DNA from: Bacteroidota bacterium
GTDB lineage: Bacteria; Bacteroidota; Bacteroidia; NS11-12g; UBA9320
Assembly: GCA_002746305.1 (NCBI GenBank)
Contig: NVWV01000012.1
Coordinates: 1 to 64,000 of the forward strand
DNA: 64,000 nt
Reading direction: 5' to 3'
A model generated the notes under the pieces. It made no database searches, had not been told where the DNA came from, and saw only the letters and a list, made by a program, of their open reading frames with translations. Position 1 is the stretch's first letter; every line of letters begins with the position of its first letter. Positions 53,264-63,023 of this stretch are shown piece after piece. Both the position numbers and the translations under genes were made by a program.

Positions 53264-56200
53264 TTAAAACGGATAAAACGTGACATACGTACTTCGCTGT
53301 GGAAAGCCTTGATAGAATTCAGTCCTCGTAATTCCTATTTTTTCAATAATCATGCCCGCATTTTGAGGAGCTATACTGGGTCTATCCTCTACCTCTCCAA
53401 GATTGCATGCATTATCAAAATAGGGTACTCCTTGCAAATCACCTTCAAACCATAATCCATTCTTTTTGCCGTCCTTGTATTCTCCTAGTTCTTCTAGTAA
53501 GCCATCTGGATCATAAAACTTCCACAATCCATTTCTTTTACCATCTGCATATTCTCCCTCCAAACGCACAGAGCCATCGTTGTGGTACTGATACACATAG
53601 CCGCCACTTTCAGAAAGCGTTTGATTCCCCACTCGATCATAAAACTCCAGATAATGTACTTCTTCCATCGATATATCTTGCTCTTGTTCACACTTAAAAC
53701 GAGATTTTTCGTCTATCACCAAGCCTTTAAGCAATAGTTTACCATTGGGATAAAACGATGTGATTTTAGCGTAATAGTGAAGCGAATCAATAGTATGTGG
53801 CAGCAGATAATCTCCACTTGTATAATCTACTTCCTTGTGCATTCCTCCATTCACATCATAGTATTTCCAAACACCTACTTTTTCTCCATTCAGAATCATA
53901 CCATGTTGAGAAGCAACTCCACTTTTATAGAAATAAGTGTACTCTCCAGATAGTTCTGGATTAAAGATGACGAACTGAGAATTATTGTCATAACCTGGAT
54001 TTTCATTCAGCATTCTAGCTGTTTTATAGTCATAAAATTCTTGAATGTAATGGGCTCGTTTAACACTATCTGTAGGTAGTGGTTCCAATGAAAAAGTATA
54101 CCTAGAACGCTTCACAATAGGTAGGACCCTATCCTTTTCTGAATAAATCACCTTGCACTTCAGAGTACCTTCTCTAAAAAAGTACTTTCCTGTATCTACC
54201 AACATTCCATCTTTAAGCGTTACCTCTACTAATTTATTATTCACTTCTGTTCCTGAAGTGTAGGCTCCTTGAAGAATCCCATTCTCAAAAGTACCATCCT
54301 CATAGGTCACATAAGGATATGCATATCGTTGTAACTTCCCCTCTAGCCTGCCATTTTCAAAGTGTGATCTGAGTCTTAATTGAGTAGGTTGACGACGTTT
54401 ATAATAGAGCCCTTTTTCCAAATAATCTCCATGTCTCACATTGTCCTTATAGTCCGAAATAGAATTCGAACCGTAGTCTATAAAACGTCCATTTTTCATC
54501 CCTTTTCTGTAAAACCCAGACTCCTTTTTAGTCTCTGAATACCCATCTTTCAGACCATTAAGGTAAAAAGTATGATTATATCCTGTAGACACTTTACCAT
54601 TTGGCACTCCATTTTGAAGGATTATTTTACGATAGTCATAGTACCTAGCTATATTCTTTACTGTAAAGCTTACATTTCCAAGCTTATCTACTTTTCGTTT
54701 CACTTTATGCATTCCTTCGCTTTGACTTCTTTTAGGATACTCTGTATCAATGGTCATCTTTCCCGTTACAAGCGTATTGTCGTAATACACTTTGTACAAG
54801 ATAGTATCAAGCATTCCCCTCAATGATGACCAGATCCAGTTATCTATATTCTTCTCATAACCATGACCCTTACCATAATTATGGTCGTAGTTATAAAAAG
54901 TATTTCTGGGTTTTACTTTGACATACGGAACTGTATTTTGATGGACCACGGTTAAACGGCCATCTTTAGAATACTCTGTACGACTCATCCAAAGGCTAGT
55001 ATCTTTCTCTGATACAATGACCTTACTAACAAAACTATCCATTTGAATTTTGTCCTTTTCATCATAGTTCTCCTCCCTGAAATAACCATTGTGAAGCAGA
55101 TAAAAATTGGATGAAGTACCTCTGCGATATTTCCTGTACTCGAATAAAACAAAACCCAAACTGTCTTGAAAACGATTATCTGCATATTCCGCAGAGTTAT
55201 AAGACAGGTAGATAAGTTTGTCCTTTTCATAAACTTCTTCTTTTACTTTATAATAATCTAAACTACTGCGACCATTCATATAAAAAACAAAACTACTTGC
55301 TGTACTTCCATCGTTTATAGCATAAGTATCTATTGATTTCGTACGCTTATCTACACTTACATGAACTAAATCGGAATCATTGGTAAAGTACAATGACTCT
55401 TTAAGATTACCCCTTTTATCCAAAATTCTATATACCGTTTTATTGGGTTGCCCAACCTCATAACTAAATAAGAGACTTCCATCAATCTTATACTCCTTAA
55501 TCCAAATTAGCCCCCCATAACTGGACCTCAAATCTCTCTGACTTCGTAGTACCTCACCAATAGAACTATTCAATAGCGATAAAGACTCCTTCGTTTCTGC
55601 TTGTAGTCTACCTTTGTAATCAAACTCTTTAATATGCTTGGTTTGAGATTGAGTATCCAAAGTAGAGAGATAAGTCAATCTACCTTTGTCATTATATTCC
55701 ATTTCATAAAATGTAGCGGTATCCGTTTTATTTATACATTCCCTAAGCTTACCATTTTTAAAGTATTCATAGGAGATGTAATTTCCATCCCAGCCATTCC
55801 TGAAATATGTTTTCACACTTTTATTCGCATAGTATTTTGTGCTTTCAGTCATTCTCCCTCGCTCATACCTTCCTTTTTCTACGACATACTTTCCTTTTGT
55901 AAAAGAGTACTCACCGTCCAATGAATCTAACTTATAGCTGTACTTAAATGAGTTCTTACCAAACGTAGTTTCCCACTGGCCATTTTGTCGTCCCTCGCTA
56001 TAGGAACTTCTTTGGATTACAAAATCCTGATCAAAAAAGTCATACCATGTGGCACTACCTTCCAATAAATTATTCTTAATAGTAAAAACTACCGCTACTC
56101 TAGTACTATCTACAGGTCTGTAAATGGGCACTCTTTTTTTGGTGTATTTGTAAGGGATTTTAATGTAATAGGCTACATATTCTCCGTCTGGCAGAGAGAA

Positions 56201-56482
56201 TGGGCTATACTGAATTTTTTTTTCCAATTTAAAATCGGAAAAACTCCGGCTTAACACCATATCTTGATGTTCTAAAAGCTTTTTAGCAGATGCTTTCTTT
56301 GTCGTATATACTTCCGGACTTGATCTCAACTCCAAAAAAAAACCCCCACTTAGACCATAACCTAATCTTACAGGATATACTTTGTACGATTTACCTTTGA
56401 ATGTCGTTTCTTCAACATCCATTTGAGCAAATAAAGAAAATGAGAGAAATGCTAGCAGATAGCTAAAGATAATTCGTGTCAT
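53264..56482 (-). CDS. Giant exported MORN/YwqK-repeat protein
   Basis: This 1072-residue protein has a signal peptide (MTRIIFSYLLAFLSFSLFAQ). The rest is a long array of short MORN/YwqK-type strand repeats, for example GEYADGKRNGLWKFYDPDG and GEYKDGKKNGLWFEGD near the C-terminus and EGRQNGQWETTF near residue 180. The repeats form extended beta-sheets and often mediate binding. In Bacteroidota such proteins are annotated as toxin-antitoxin YwqK-family proteins, but no toxin is adjacent, so that role is not supported here. It lacks a recognisable T9SS tail. Confidence 0.8.
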   Translation of the reverse strand: MTRIIFSYLLAFLSFSLFAQMDVEETTFKGKSYKVYPVRLGYGLSGGFFLELRSSPEVYTTKKASAKKLLEHQDMVLSRSFSDFKLEKKIQYSPFSLPDGEYVAYYIKIPYKYTKKRVPIYRPVDSTRVAVVFTIKNNLLEGSATWYDFFDQDFVIQRSSYSEGRQNGQWETTFGKNSFKYSYKLDSLDGEYSFTKGKYVVEKGRYERGRMTESTKYYANKSVKTYFRNGWDGNYISYEYFKNGKLRECINKTDTATFYEMEYNDKGRLTYLSTLDTQSQTKHIKEFDYKGRLQAETKESLSLLNSSIGEVLRSQRDLRSSYGGLIWIKEYKIDGSLLFSYEVGQPNKTVYRILDKRGNLKESLYFTNDSDLVHVSVDKRTKSIDTYAINDGSTASSFVFYMNGRSSLDYYKVKEEVYEKDKLIYLSYNSAEYADNRFQDSLGFVLFEYRKYRRGTSSNFYLLHNGYFREENYDEKDKIQMDSFVSKVIVSEKDTSLWMSRTEYSKDGRLTVVHQNTVPYVKVKPRNTFYNYDHNYGKGHGYEKNIDNWIWSSLRGMLDTILYKVYYDNTLVTGKMTIDTEYPKRSQSEGMHKVKRKVDKLGNVSFTVKNIARYYDYRKIILQNGVPNGKVSTGYNHTFYLNGLKDGYSETKKESGFYRKGMKNGRFIDYGSNSISDYKDNVRHGDYLEKGLYYKRRQPTQLRLRSHFENGRLEGKLQRYAYPYVTYEDGTFENGILQGAYTSGTEVNNKLVEVTLKDGMLVDTGKYFFREGTLKCKVIYSEKDRVLPIVKRSRYTFSLEPLPTDSVKRAHYIQEFYDYKTARMLNENPGYDNNSQFVIFNPELSGEYTYFYKSGVASQHGMILNGEKVGVWKYYDVNGGMHKEVDYTSGDYLLPHTIDSLHYYAKITSFYPNGKLLLKGLVIDEKSRFKCEQEQDISMEEVHYLEFYDRVGNQTLSESGGYVYQYHNDGSVRLEGEYADGKRNGLWKFYDPDGLLEELGEYKDGKKNGLWFEGDLQGVPYFDNACNLGEVEDRPSIAPQNAGMIIEKIGITRTEFYQGFPQRSTYVTFYPF

Positions 56483-56835
56483 AGTTTTCGGTAGTTAGTT
56501 AACTCTAAAAAGTGTAAAGTTAGTATAATCACTCACTTTCATCATCTACCTCAAATGAGACATTTGACTAATTTAATGTCGGACTGACAAGTGGATTCTA
56601 AGAATATTATTCTTCAACTATTTCTGGTAAAGAGGCCCTTTTCTCCAAATAACTTTTCAACCACCGAATGCCAAAAAAAATTCCGATAATGCCTGACAGT
56701 ATAACAACCATCAACCATTCGGAGACTCCAATATTCAAAGACATAGATGGTGTTCCAAGGATAATCATACTAGATAGACGATGAAACAGCTAAATATGTT
56801 GCCTTTTCTAAATTTAGACCATCTTTGACCCTGCA
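56483..56835. other. Intergenic stretch with a small membrane-protein gene
   Basis: This 353-base stretch contains the 53-codon minus-strand gene listed separately. A TAACTTTA sequence lies about 35 bases before the MORN protein start and is a near-match to the -7 box. Nothing else is recognised. Confidence 0.6.
56607..56768 (-). CDS. Predicted 53-residue single-span membrane protein
   Basis: ATG 56768 to TAA 56607 gives MIILGTPSMSLNIGVSEWL, then a hydrophobic helix (MVVILSGIIGIFFGI) followed by a basic/acidic tail (RWLKSYLEKRASLPEIVEE). The arrangement of one helix with positive charges after it predicts N-out/C-in membrane insertion. It is a clean frame in an otherwise non-coding region, but there is no promoter box or homology that I recognise, so this is a moderate call. 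Confidence 0.45.
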   Translation of the reverse strand: MIILGTPSMSLNIGVSEWLMVVILSGIIGIFFGIRWLKSYLEKRASLPEIVEE

Positions 56836-57063
56836 GTGTCACCTAACCCAGAAATATTAAAACAAATTGTCAAGGTTAAAATGCCTTTTGGTAAATATAA
56901 TGGTAGGCTGCTATGCGATTTACCCATAGAATACTTGGAATGGTTCAAACGCAAAGGAGGATTCCCTAAGGGAAAACTAGGTGTACAATTGGATACTGTT
57001 TATGAGATAAAACTAAATGGTTTGGAAGAAATAATCCGAAATCTGAAAAGAGTTTACCGCTGA
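56836..57063 (+). CDS. DUF3820-family small protein
   Basis: This 75-residue protein matches the DUF3820 family: VKMPFGKYNGRLLCDLPIEYLEWF and FPKGKLG with a C-terminal helix. The start is GTG at 56836, giving the usual 15-residue N-terminal helix; the first ATG at 56881 would remove it. The family is annotated in databases as a putative quorum-sensing-regulated virulence factor, but has no proven function. A CATCTTTG near-match to the -7 box lies about 8 bases before the GTG, with TTG about 20 bases further up. Confidence 0.75.
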   Translation: MSPNPEILKQIVKVKMPFGKYNGRLLCDLPIEYLEWFKRKGGFPKGKLGVQLDTVYEIKLNGLEEIIRNLKRVYR

Positions 57064-57070
57064 GAATTGC

Positions 57071-60000
57071 CTACTCCAAGAGATAAATACTTCCATCTCT
57101 TTTAAAACTCTCCCCATCAAAATTTACACCGTTTATGATGTAGTAATATAAGCCTACAATAGCTTTCTTACCTTGGTAATTCCCGTCCCACGATTCTGAA
57201 AAATCATCTGATCGATAAACGATTTCACCCCATCTATTTACGATTAAAATATCGTATGACCTGATTCCTCTAGCAACTACTCCATACGTATCGTTTGTTT
57301 TATCATCATTGGGTGTAAATGCATTGGGGATATGTAATAAAAATACATCCTCCACTCGCACTATTTTAGTAACCTGATCAGTACACCCTAAAACATTGGA
57401 TACGGTGAGTGTTACTTGATAACTCCCTGTGTCGGAATAAGTGTAAATTGGGTTATTCAAGCTGCTTGTACCTCCTTCTCCAAAAGTCCAGACATGATCT
57501 ATAGCATCAGTTGACGTATTGGTAAAGGTAAAAATGGGATTGAATAAGTCGGCGACAACAGGAGTATTCGTAAATCGTGCCACTGGATTAGGGATAATCT
57601 CAATTTCGTTGGTCTTAATGAGAGAATCTTCACACCCAAATTCATTCACTACCACTAATTTGATAGTATAAAAACCTGCATTATTATAGGCAAAGGTTGC
57701 ATCTTCATTTGTGCTTGTTGAACCTTCTCCAAAACTCCAATTGAATGTACTACCTGCACCCGTAATTGTCTCGTTTGTAAAGTCTATATCTTGTCCTTCA
57801 CAACTTGGACTTGGTCCTGCAGAAAAGTCTACATTGGGTAATGGGTTTACAGTTACGGTAACGCTACCTACTGCATCCGTTCCACAATTATCAGAAAGTG
57901 TAATCGTATAGGTTGTCGTATTTTCAGGTGCTACATTCTTGGTTAATCCTGTCCCCAAACCATTGGCCCAAGTAAGTACATAGGAAGAGGGAACTCCACC
58001 AGATGGTGTAGGTGTTAAAACAATACTTTCTCCGTTACAGATAGGCACATCTGCTGGCATTACAAGTGCCAATTGGTCTCTCACCTTCATGTCATGGTTG
58101 GCCGTCGCATTGGTAGGTGTACAACCATCTGAAACAATCACGCCGAAACTTTGATCTGTCACCATGGTAGCCATAAAAGTAGAGCTAGTTCCAGACCCTG
58201 TATTCCAATTGTAAGTATATCCAGTTACATCTCCACCCGTTACATTTGCTGTAAGAGTTACATCCTCGCCGTAGCATGCAGTATCTTGTGCTGTAATGGA
58301 AACCAAAAGTTGATCTCTTACTGTAACAAGGACACTGTCAATGGGCAGAAAATTACTACATCCATCGCTTAGTTCCACATAGTACTTTGTTGTAGTTGTT
58401 GGGCTTACTAAACGAGTTGAAGATGCTGAAGCTCCTGAGCCCCAGTCGTACATATAACTTGAACTTACACCTCCTCCAGCTGTAGCAGTTAAGGTAGTGC
58501 TTTCTCCGTAGCAAATTGTAATATCAGAACTCAAACTTACACTAAGTGAATCACGTATGATTATTTCGTAGAAAGCCGTGTCCTCTGTTTCTGTACAGTT
58601 ATCGGTATATCTAATCCAAAAATCGTGCGTACCTGACCCTATTGGAGATACCGTCATAGATGCCGTTGTAGCTGTCCCTGAAGAAGTTCCGTCTGAATAA
58701 TCATAGGAATAGGTTCCCAAACCTCCAGAAGGAGTTAAAGTCAATGTCGTTGACTCTCCTTCACAGAGTGTCACATCTGGGCTTTGAATTTTGGTTAATG
58801 GATCTCTGACATTTATTTTAAAGGATACGGTATCATTTTTCACTGTACATCCATCACTAAGCACTAAACTAATCGTAGTGTCAGTGGTAAAGCTGGAATC
58901 CCAAGTGGCTGTAGTTATTCCAAAAGGCAGCCATTGGTATGTGTAATTTGAAGCAACTCCACCTGATGGACTTGCTAGTAGCGTAATATCTTCTAAGTAG
59001 CACAACGTAGTATCTGGCAATGCAACTAAATCCAACGGTTCACGAACGGTTATGAGTACACTATCTATTGGCTCAAAACTGCTGCATCCATCACTTAGAT
59101 TAATGTAATATTTTGTTGTTGTAATTGGACTCACATTTAGTGTATTCACAACTGAAGCACCTGCTCCCCAATCGTAGCTATAAGCCGAAGCTAGTCCTCC
59201 ATTAGCTGTTGCTACTAAGTTCACACTTTCTCCAACACAAATAGTCACGTCTGGACTTGTGGTAACGGATAAAGAATCCCTAACTGTTATTGCGTAAAAT
59301 GCTGTATCTTTAGTATCTGTACAATTGTCTGTATAGGCAATCCAATAATCGTGTATTCCAGATCCTACGGGAGAAACTACTTTACTCGTTGATGAGCTTG
59401 TCCCAGAAGTTGAAGCATCCCAAAAAGTATAATCGTAACTATTTAAACCTCCAGATGGATTTAAGGTCAGTGTGGTTGATGAACCTTCACAAATAACAAT
59501 ATCTGAACTTTTCGACTCACTTAGGGAGTCTCGCACAAAAATGTTAAAGGTCATGGTGTCGTTTAAGGGTGTACACCCATCACTAACCACCAATCTGATA
59601 ATGGAATCTTGTGTGAATTCTGTCATCCAGGGATTTGAAGTTACGTTAGTCGGTAGCCATTCATAAGCGTAGTCTACAACTCTTCCTCCAGTTGCCGAAC
59701 CCGTCAATGTAATATCCTCCAAATAACACAAGGTAGAGTCTTGTAATTGAACAATGGAGATAGGATTTAACACTGTAATAACTACAGAATCATAGATAGA
59801 CTCTTCCATACATTCGTCGGAAAACAAGATATAAATGGTTGTATCCTGTGTTGTCGAAATAGTAAAAGTTGTTCCTCCTAATGTGCCATTCCATCGGTAT
59901 GAATAATCAGCAGAACTTCCTCCAGTTCCTGTTGCTGTTAGGGTTATATTCTGATTGTAGCACACTAAAGTGTCTGGAGTCAAAGTAAGCCCTAATGCAG

Positions 60001-62320
60001 GCCGAAAAGCTTCATACTCTGCTTTAAACCCTCTACCTACTAGTAATTGATCTGAGAAATGCCGTACTGTTACCGCACCAGAAAATATTGAAATAGGATT
60101 TCCTCCATTGGGCAAGGTTGTTCCTGTGTAACCCCCAACCAATGTTCCTGCAACACTGTTGCCGTCATACACATAGATGGAATCATAATCTTGTTCGTAG
60201 TCAAAATCTTGAAAAGTCAGGTGAGCACTATCACTTGTACCAAAATTTATGGTTACCGTATCTTCTTGTAAATTGCTGTAATCGGATTCCCCTCCGTGAT
60301 CGTAAATAAAACCTTGGCAACCTGAATACATAGTCCAAGCACCTTGAATGGGCAAATCTGCATTACAAATATCTCGAGTAGAATCGATTTCAATATAGTC
60401 CACAATTTCCAATGAATCTTGCAGTCCAAAGAAGCAACCATCAGCTACGAGCTTTACGGTGTAATCTCCTTGATTATTATACGTATGAGTTGGATTTTCT
60501 AGGGTAGATGTAGTCCCATCACCAAAGTACCATAAGTACCCATTTGCATTAGAACTTCTATTTTCAAAAGCAACGGTTTGTGGCGAAGTACAATAAGCTG
60601 TATCAGCTAAATAATCTACAACAATTTGGGAACTATCATACTCATCCCCTACGCCTACAGCATACCAAGCATTGGTCGTAGCAATCATTTCACCACTACA
60701 CACTCCATACAAATCCTTGGCCGATTCTATACCGTAGTACCTCGCATCCGCATAATTGGATGAAGACGTAAGATATACTGTTAAGTTTCGATACGCAATT
60801 TGCTGTGCTTTTAAAATACCTATACTGTCTACATTGTATGTATCGGCATTATCATTGGTTCCAACTCTTCCTGTACACAATATGTAGTACCAAAAATTTT
60901 GTACGCCACTGTTGGTATGCACACCTCCATTATCAGAAGCTGCAGTATGCCAATACGTTCCTAAATAAGTATCTGGATCACCAAAACTATTGGGATTTGC
61001 CATATTACGAATACCATTGCCTGAGGTAGTTAAATCTTCACCCATTCGCCAGTTTAGCAAGGTTGGGTCGGCAAAATATTCAATTGAATTTCCAAAAATA
61101 TCACTAAATGATTCGTTCAAAGCTCCACTCTGGTAAGAGTATACCAAGCCTGCACTATAAGTGGTAACCGCATGAGCAATCTCATGGCCGCACACATCCA
61201 CTGTAGTCAGAGGTAACCAAGAACCTCCGTTTCCATCTCCATACGTCATTACCGAACCGTTCCAGAAGGCATTTACATAATTGGACCTGTAGTGCACATA
61301 ACTTCTAATTTTAGCACCACTTCCATTGAAACTATTTCTACCAAAATTATTCAGGAAATAATCATAGGTCTTTTCTGCCCCGTAGTGAGCATCCGCCGCA
61401 ATCTCGTCATATGCCACATTATAATTATTCCAATAATTATCTGTATCCGTAAAATCAACAGCCGCACCATAATTGGTACCTGTCTGCATGTTGTATGTTT
61501 CTATCCCTCCACCTCGAGCGTACTCTCTCAGTCTATAAACCCCCGGAGCAGTACTATCAGTTTGTATTGATTTCACCCCTCTGTATTTTGTATTTGCAGA
61601 ACCTGTTACTTCTACATCATGAAGTAAGTTTTCTACTGCCCAAAGCTCTTGGGTCTGAACATTCACATATATGTTTTTACGCATTAAAGGTTCATCTGCA
61701 TTGATTTCGAACCCATAACACAAAGCATACTCTAACCCAAAGTCAATATTTCTTGGAACATAAACCAGTTCTCCTTTTGGAAAGTAAGTTGCATTTTCAT
61801 CCTCTTTCCAAATTTTTATCATTCGTTCCTCATCAGCAGATTCCCACTTAAAATGGGATCCCCCAGAAAATTGAATGGCTAAATCTCGAGCTGTGGACTC
61901 ATCCAAAGAGGCAGTCTGCCCTAAACTTGGCTTATGAAGTACTCCATTTACCCGATACAATCTACCCTTATTATAATGAGCTATTAAATCACTTCCCAGA
62001 ATCCTTTGCCTGTTTAGCTGTAGGTTAAGCCTGATGTGTGTGTTGTCCTCGTCATCACTATCACGCCTAATTTCTTGAAGTGAATATTCTCGTGTTAAGT
62101 TAAAGTAATCTACGAAAAATTGAGAAAAGTCATTTTCATTAACTGACAGATTACCAGTTAGTTTTATGTCAAATCTGGTACCTTGAGACTCCTCCATACG
62201 GAGTACGTTTACGTCTCTTGTCTCTTGAGAAAAACCGATTTGGGTAAAAAGAATAAAACTAAAAAATAGGAATAGTTGAGAGAATGAGGATTTCGAATTA
62301 GTATGCAGTAGCCTTGACAT
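57071..62320 (-). CDS. Secreted M4-family metalloprotease with PKD, CUB and CHU_C domains
   Basis: This 1749-residue protein has a signal peptide, an inhibitory propeptide (about 35-225), and an M4 thermolysin-type catalytic domain with the zinc motif HEIAH (about 377-381) and the third ligand in GALNESFSD. A PKD domain follows (YLWYFGDGTTSTLENPTHTY), then a CUB-like domain, a row of 80-90 residue Ig-like repeats, two more PKD domains (TFNWSFGEGST), and a C-terminal CHU_C region (IPNAFTPNDDKTNDTYGV, VNRWGEIVYRS) that is a T9SS type B sorting signal. It is exported across the outer membrane and probably degrades extracellular proteins. Confidence 0.93.
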   Translation of the reverse strand: MSRLLHTNSKSSFSQLFLFFSFILFTQIGFSQETRDVNVLRMEESQGTRFDIKLTGNLSVNENDFSQFFVDYFNLTREYSLQEIRRDSDDEDNTHIRLNLQLNRQRILGSDLIAHYNKGRLYRVNGVLHKPSLGQTASLDESTARDLAIQFSGGSHFKWESADEERMIKIWKEDENATYFPKGELVYVPRNIDFGLEYALCYGFEINADEPLMRKNIYVNVQTQELWAVENLLHDVEVTGSANTKYRGVKSIQTDSTAPGVYRLREYARGGGIETYNMQTGTNYGAAVDFTDTDNYWNNYNVAYDEIAADAHYGAEKTYDYFLNNFGRNSFNGSGAKIRSYVHYRSNYVNAFWNGSVMTYGDGNGGSWLPLTTVDVCGHEIAHAVTTYSAGLVYSYQSGALNESFSDIFGNSIEYFADPTLLNWRMGEDLTTSGNGIRNMANPNSFGDPDTYLGTYWHTAASDNGGVHTNSGVQNFWYYILCTGRVGTNDNADTYNVDSIGILKAQQIAYRNLTVYLTSSSNYADARYYGIESAKDLYGVCSGEMIATTNAWYAVGVGDEYDSSQIVVDYLADTAYCTSPQTVAFENRSSNANGYLWYFGDGTTSTLENPTHTYNNQGDYTVKLVADGCFFGLQDSLEIVDYIEIDSTRDICNADLPIQGAWTMYSGCQGFIYDHGGESDYSNLQEDTVTINFGTSDSAHLTFQDFDYEQDYDSIYVYDGNSVAGTLVGGYTGTTLPNGGNPISIFSGAVTVRHFSDQLLVGRGFKAEYEAFRPALGLTLTPDTLVCYNQNITLTATGTGGSSADYSYRWNGTLGGTTFTISTTQDTTIYILFSDECMEESIYDSVVITVLNPISIVQLQDSTLCYLEDITLTGSATGGRVVDYAYEWLPTNVTSNPWMTEFTQDSIIRLVVSDGCTPLNDTMTFNIFVRDSLSESKSSDIVICEGSSTTLTLNPSGGLNSYDYTFWDASTSGTSSSTSKVVSPVGSGIHDYWIAYTDNCTDTKDTAFYAITVRDSLSVTTSPDVTICVGESVNLVATANGGLASAYSYDWGAGASVVNTLNVSPITTTKYYINLSDGCSSFEPIDSVLITVREPLDLVALPDTTLCYLEDITLLASPSGGVASNYTYQWLPFGITTATWDSSFTTDTTISLVLSDGCTVKNDTVSFKINVRDPLTKIQSPDVTLCEGESTTLTLTPSGGLGTYSYDYSDGTSSGTATTASMTVSPIGSGTHDFWIRYTDNCTETEDTAFYEIIIRDSLSVSLSSDITICYGESTTLTATAGGGVSSSYMYDWGSGASASSTRLVSPTTTTKYYVELSDGCSNFLPIDSVLVTVRDQLLVSITAQDTACYGEDVTLTANVTGGDVTGYTYNWNTGSGTSSTFMATMVTDQSFGVIVSDGCTPTNATANHDMKVRDQLALVMPADVPICNGESIVLTPTPSGGVPSSYVLTWANGLGTGLTKNVAPENTTTYTITLSDNCGTDAVGSVTVTVNPLPNVDFSAGPSPSCEGQDIDFTNETITGAGSTFNWSFGEGSTSTNEDATFAYNNAGFYTIKLVVVNEFGCEDSLIKTNEIEIIPNPVARFTNTPVVADLFNPIFTFTNTSTDAIDHVWTFGEGGTSSLNNPIYTYSDTGSYQVTLTVSNVLGCTDQVTKIVRVEDVFLLHIPNAFTPNDDKTNDTYGVVARGIRSYDILIVNRWGEIVYRSDDFSESWDGNYQGKKAIVGLYYYIINGVNFDGESFKRDGSIYLLE
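58310..59765 (-). repeat. Exact-period (726 bp) module duplication inside the M4 protease
   Basis: Two consecutive blocks of three Ig-like modules (A-B-C) align with an offset of exactly 726 bases (242 codons), measured at three independent anchors (59709/58983, 59484/58758 and 59226/58500). Shared motifs are LCYLEDITL (A), TAFYxIxxRDSL (B) and a C module with DGCSxFxPIDSVLxTVR. Confidence 0.8.
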
Positions 62321-62338
62321 GGTTCAGAAATAAGTATA

Positions 62339-62346
62339 CAAATGTA
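62339..62346 (-). promoter_or_regulatory. -7 box TACATTTG before the M4 protease
   Basis: On the minus strand TACATTTG matches TAnnTTTG and lies 18 bases upstream of the ATG at 62320. No -33 TTG is seen at 19-21 bases. Confidence 0.4.
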
Positions 62347-62400
62347 ACGAATCGGCAGCAAAGCCGTTTAAACGCCTACCTCCGTATGAATTTTGACGTT

Positions 62401-62408
62401 TATATTTG
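62401..62408 (+). promoter_or_regulatory. -7 box TATATTTG before the DUF1905/YdeI-like gene
   Basis: TATATTTG matches TAnnTTTG, 20 bases before the ATG at 62429. It is divergent from the M4 protease box, with about 54 bases between the two elements. Confidence 0.4.
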
Positions 62409-62428
62409 ACCTGTTTTTAACATATTCT

Positions 62429-62941
62429 ATGGCAGAATTCAAATCGCATATCATAAAGTTGGATGGAGATGTATGGCATCTTGCTATCTTAGTTCCTCAA
62501 AAAATAGCAAAGGCATTTGTTACCAAAGAAAATAGACGGGTGGTTTGTATAATAAATGGTAATCACTCATTTCAATGTGCTTTGATGCCATCAGGAAATG
62601 GCGACTTCTTCATCAATGTAAATAAAGTAATTCGTACAAAGCTAGACCTTAAATCTGGCGATTCTGTAAGCATAAAGTTAGAAAAGGACACCTCCGAATA
62701 CGGTTTACCTCTACCGGACGAATTAAAGGCTGCTTGGGAACTGGATGAGGAAGGCCATCGTGTTTTTCATAATCTTACTCCCGGAAAACAACGAACTCTT
62801 ATTCATATTCTAGGAAAACCGAAGTCATCCGAAATTCGAGTAACTAAAGCATTAGCTGTATTGGAGTATCTCAAGTCCGTAAATGGCAAATTAGATTTTA
62901 AAGAACTAAACCTAGCACTTAAGAATGCGAGTAACCCTTGA
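62429..62941 (+). CDS. DUF1905 / YdeI-like protein
   Basis: From ATG 62429 the protein has 170 residues. The N-terminal half is a DUF1905 barrel (WHLAILVPQKIAKAFVTKENRRVVCIINGN) and the C-terminal half (PDELKAAWELDEEGHRVFHNLTPGKQRTLIHILG) is the YdeI/OmdA-like helical domain. A 12-codon upstream extension to 62393 contains the -7 box and was not chosen. Members are annotated as bacteriocin-protection proteins, but their function is poorly established. Confidence 0.82.
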   Translation: MAEFKSHIIKLDGDVWHLAILVPQKIAKAFVTKENRRVVCIINGNHSFQCALMPSGNGDFFINVNKVIRTKLDLKSGDSVSIKLEKDTSEYGLPLPDELKAAWELDEEGHRVFHNLTPGKQRTLIHILGKPKSSEIRVTKALAVLEYLKSVNGKLDFKELNLALKNASNP

Positions 62942-63023
62942 ATAATCGACTGCTTAAAGTCCAATTCTATAGTTAGAGATTGTTATAATACTCAGTGAAA
63001 TAAATTATCCTTAGGGAAGTGAA

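Noticed and set aside
53264..56482. Antitoxin of a toxin-antitoxin pair
   Set aside because: The YwqK family name alone suggests it; no toxin gene is adjacent and the protein is exported.
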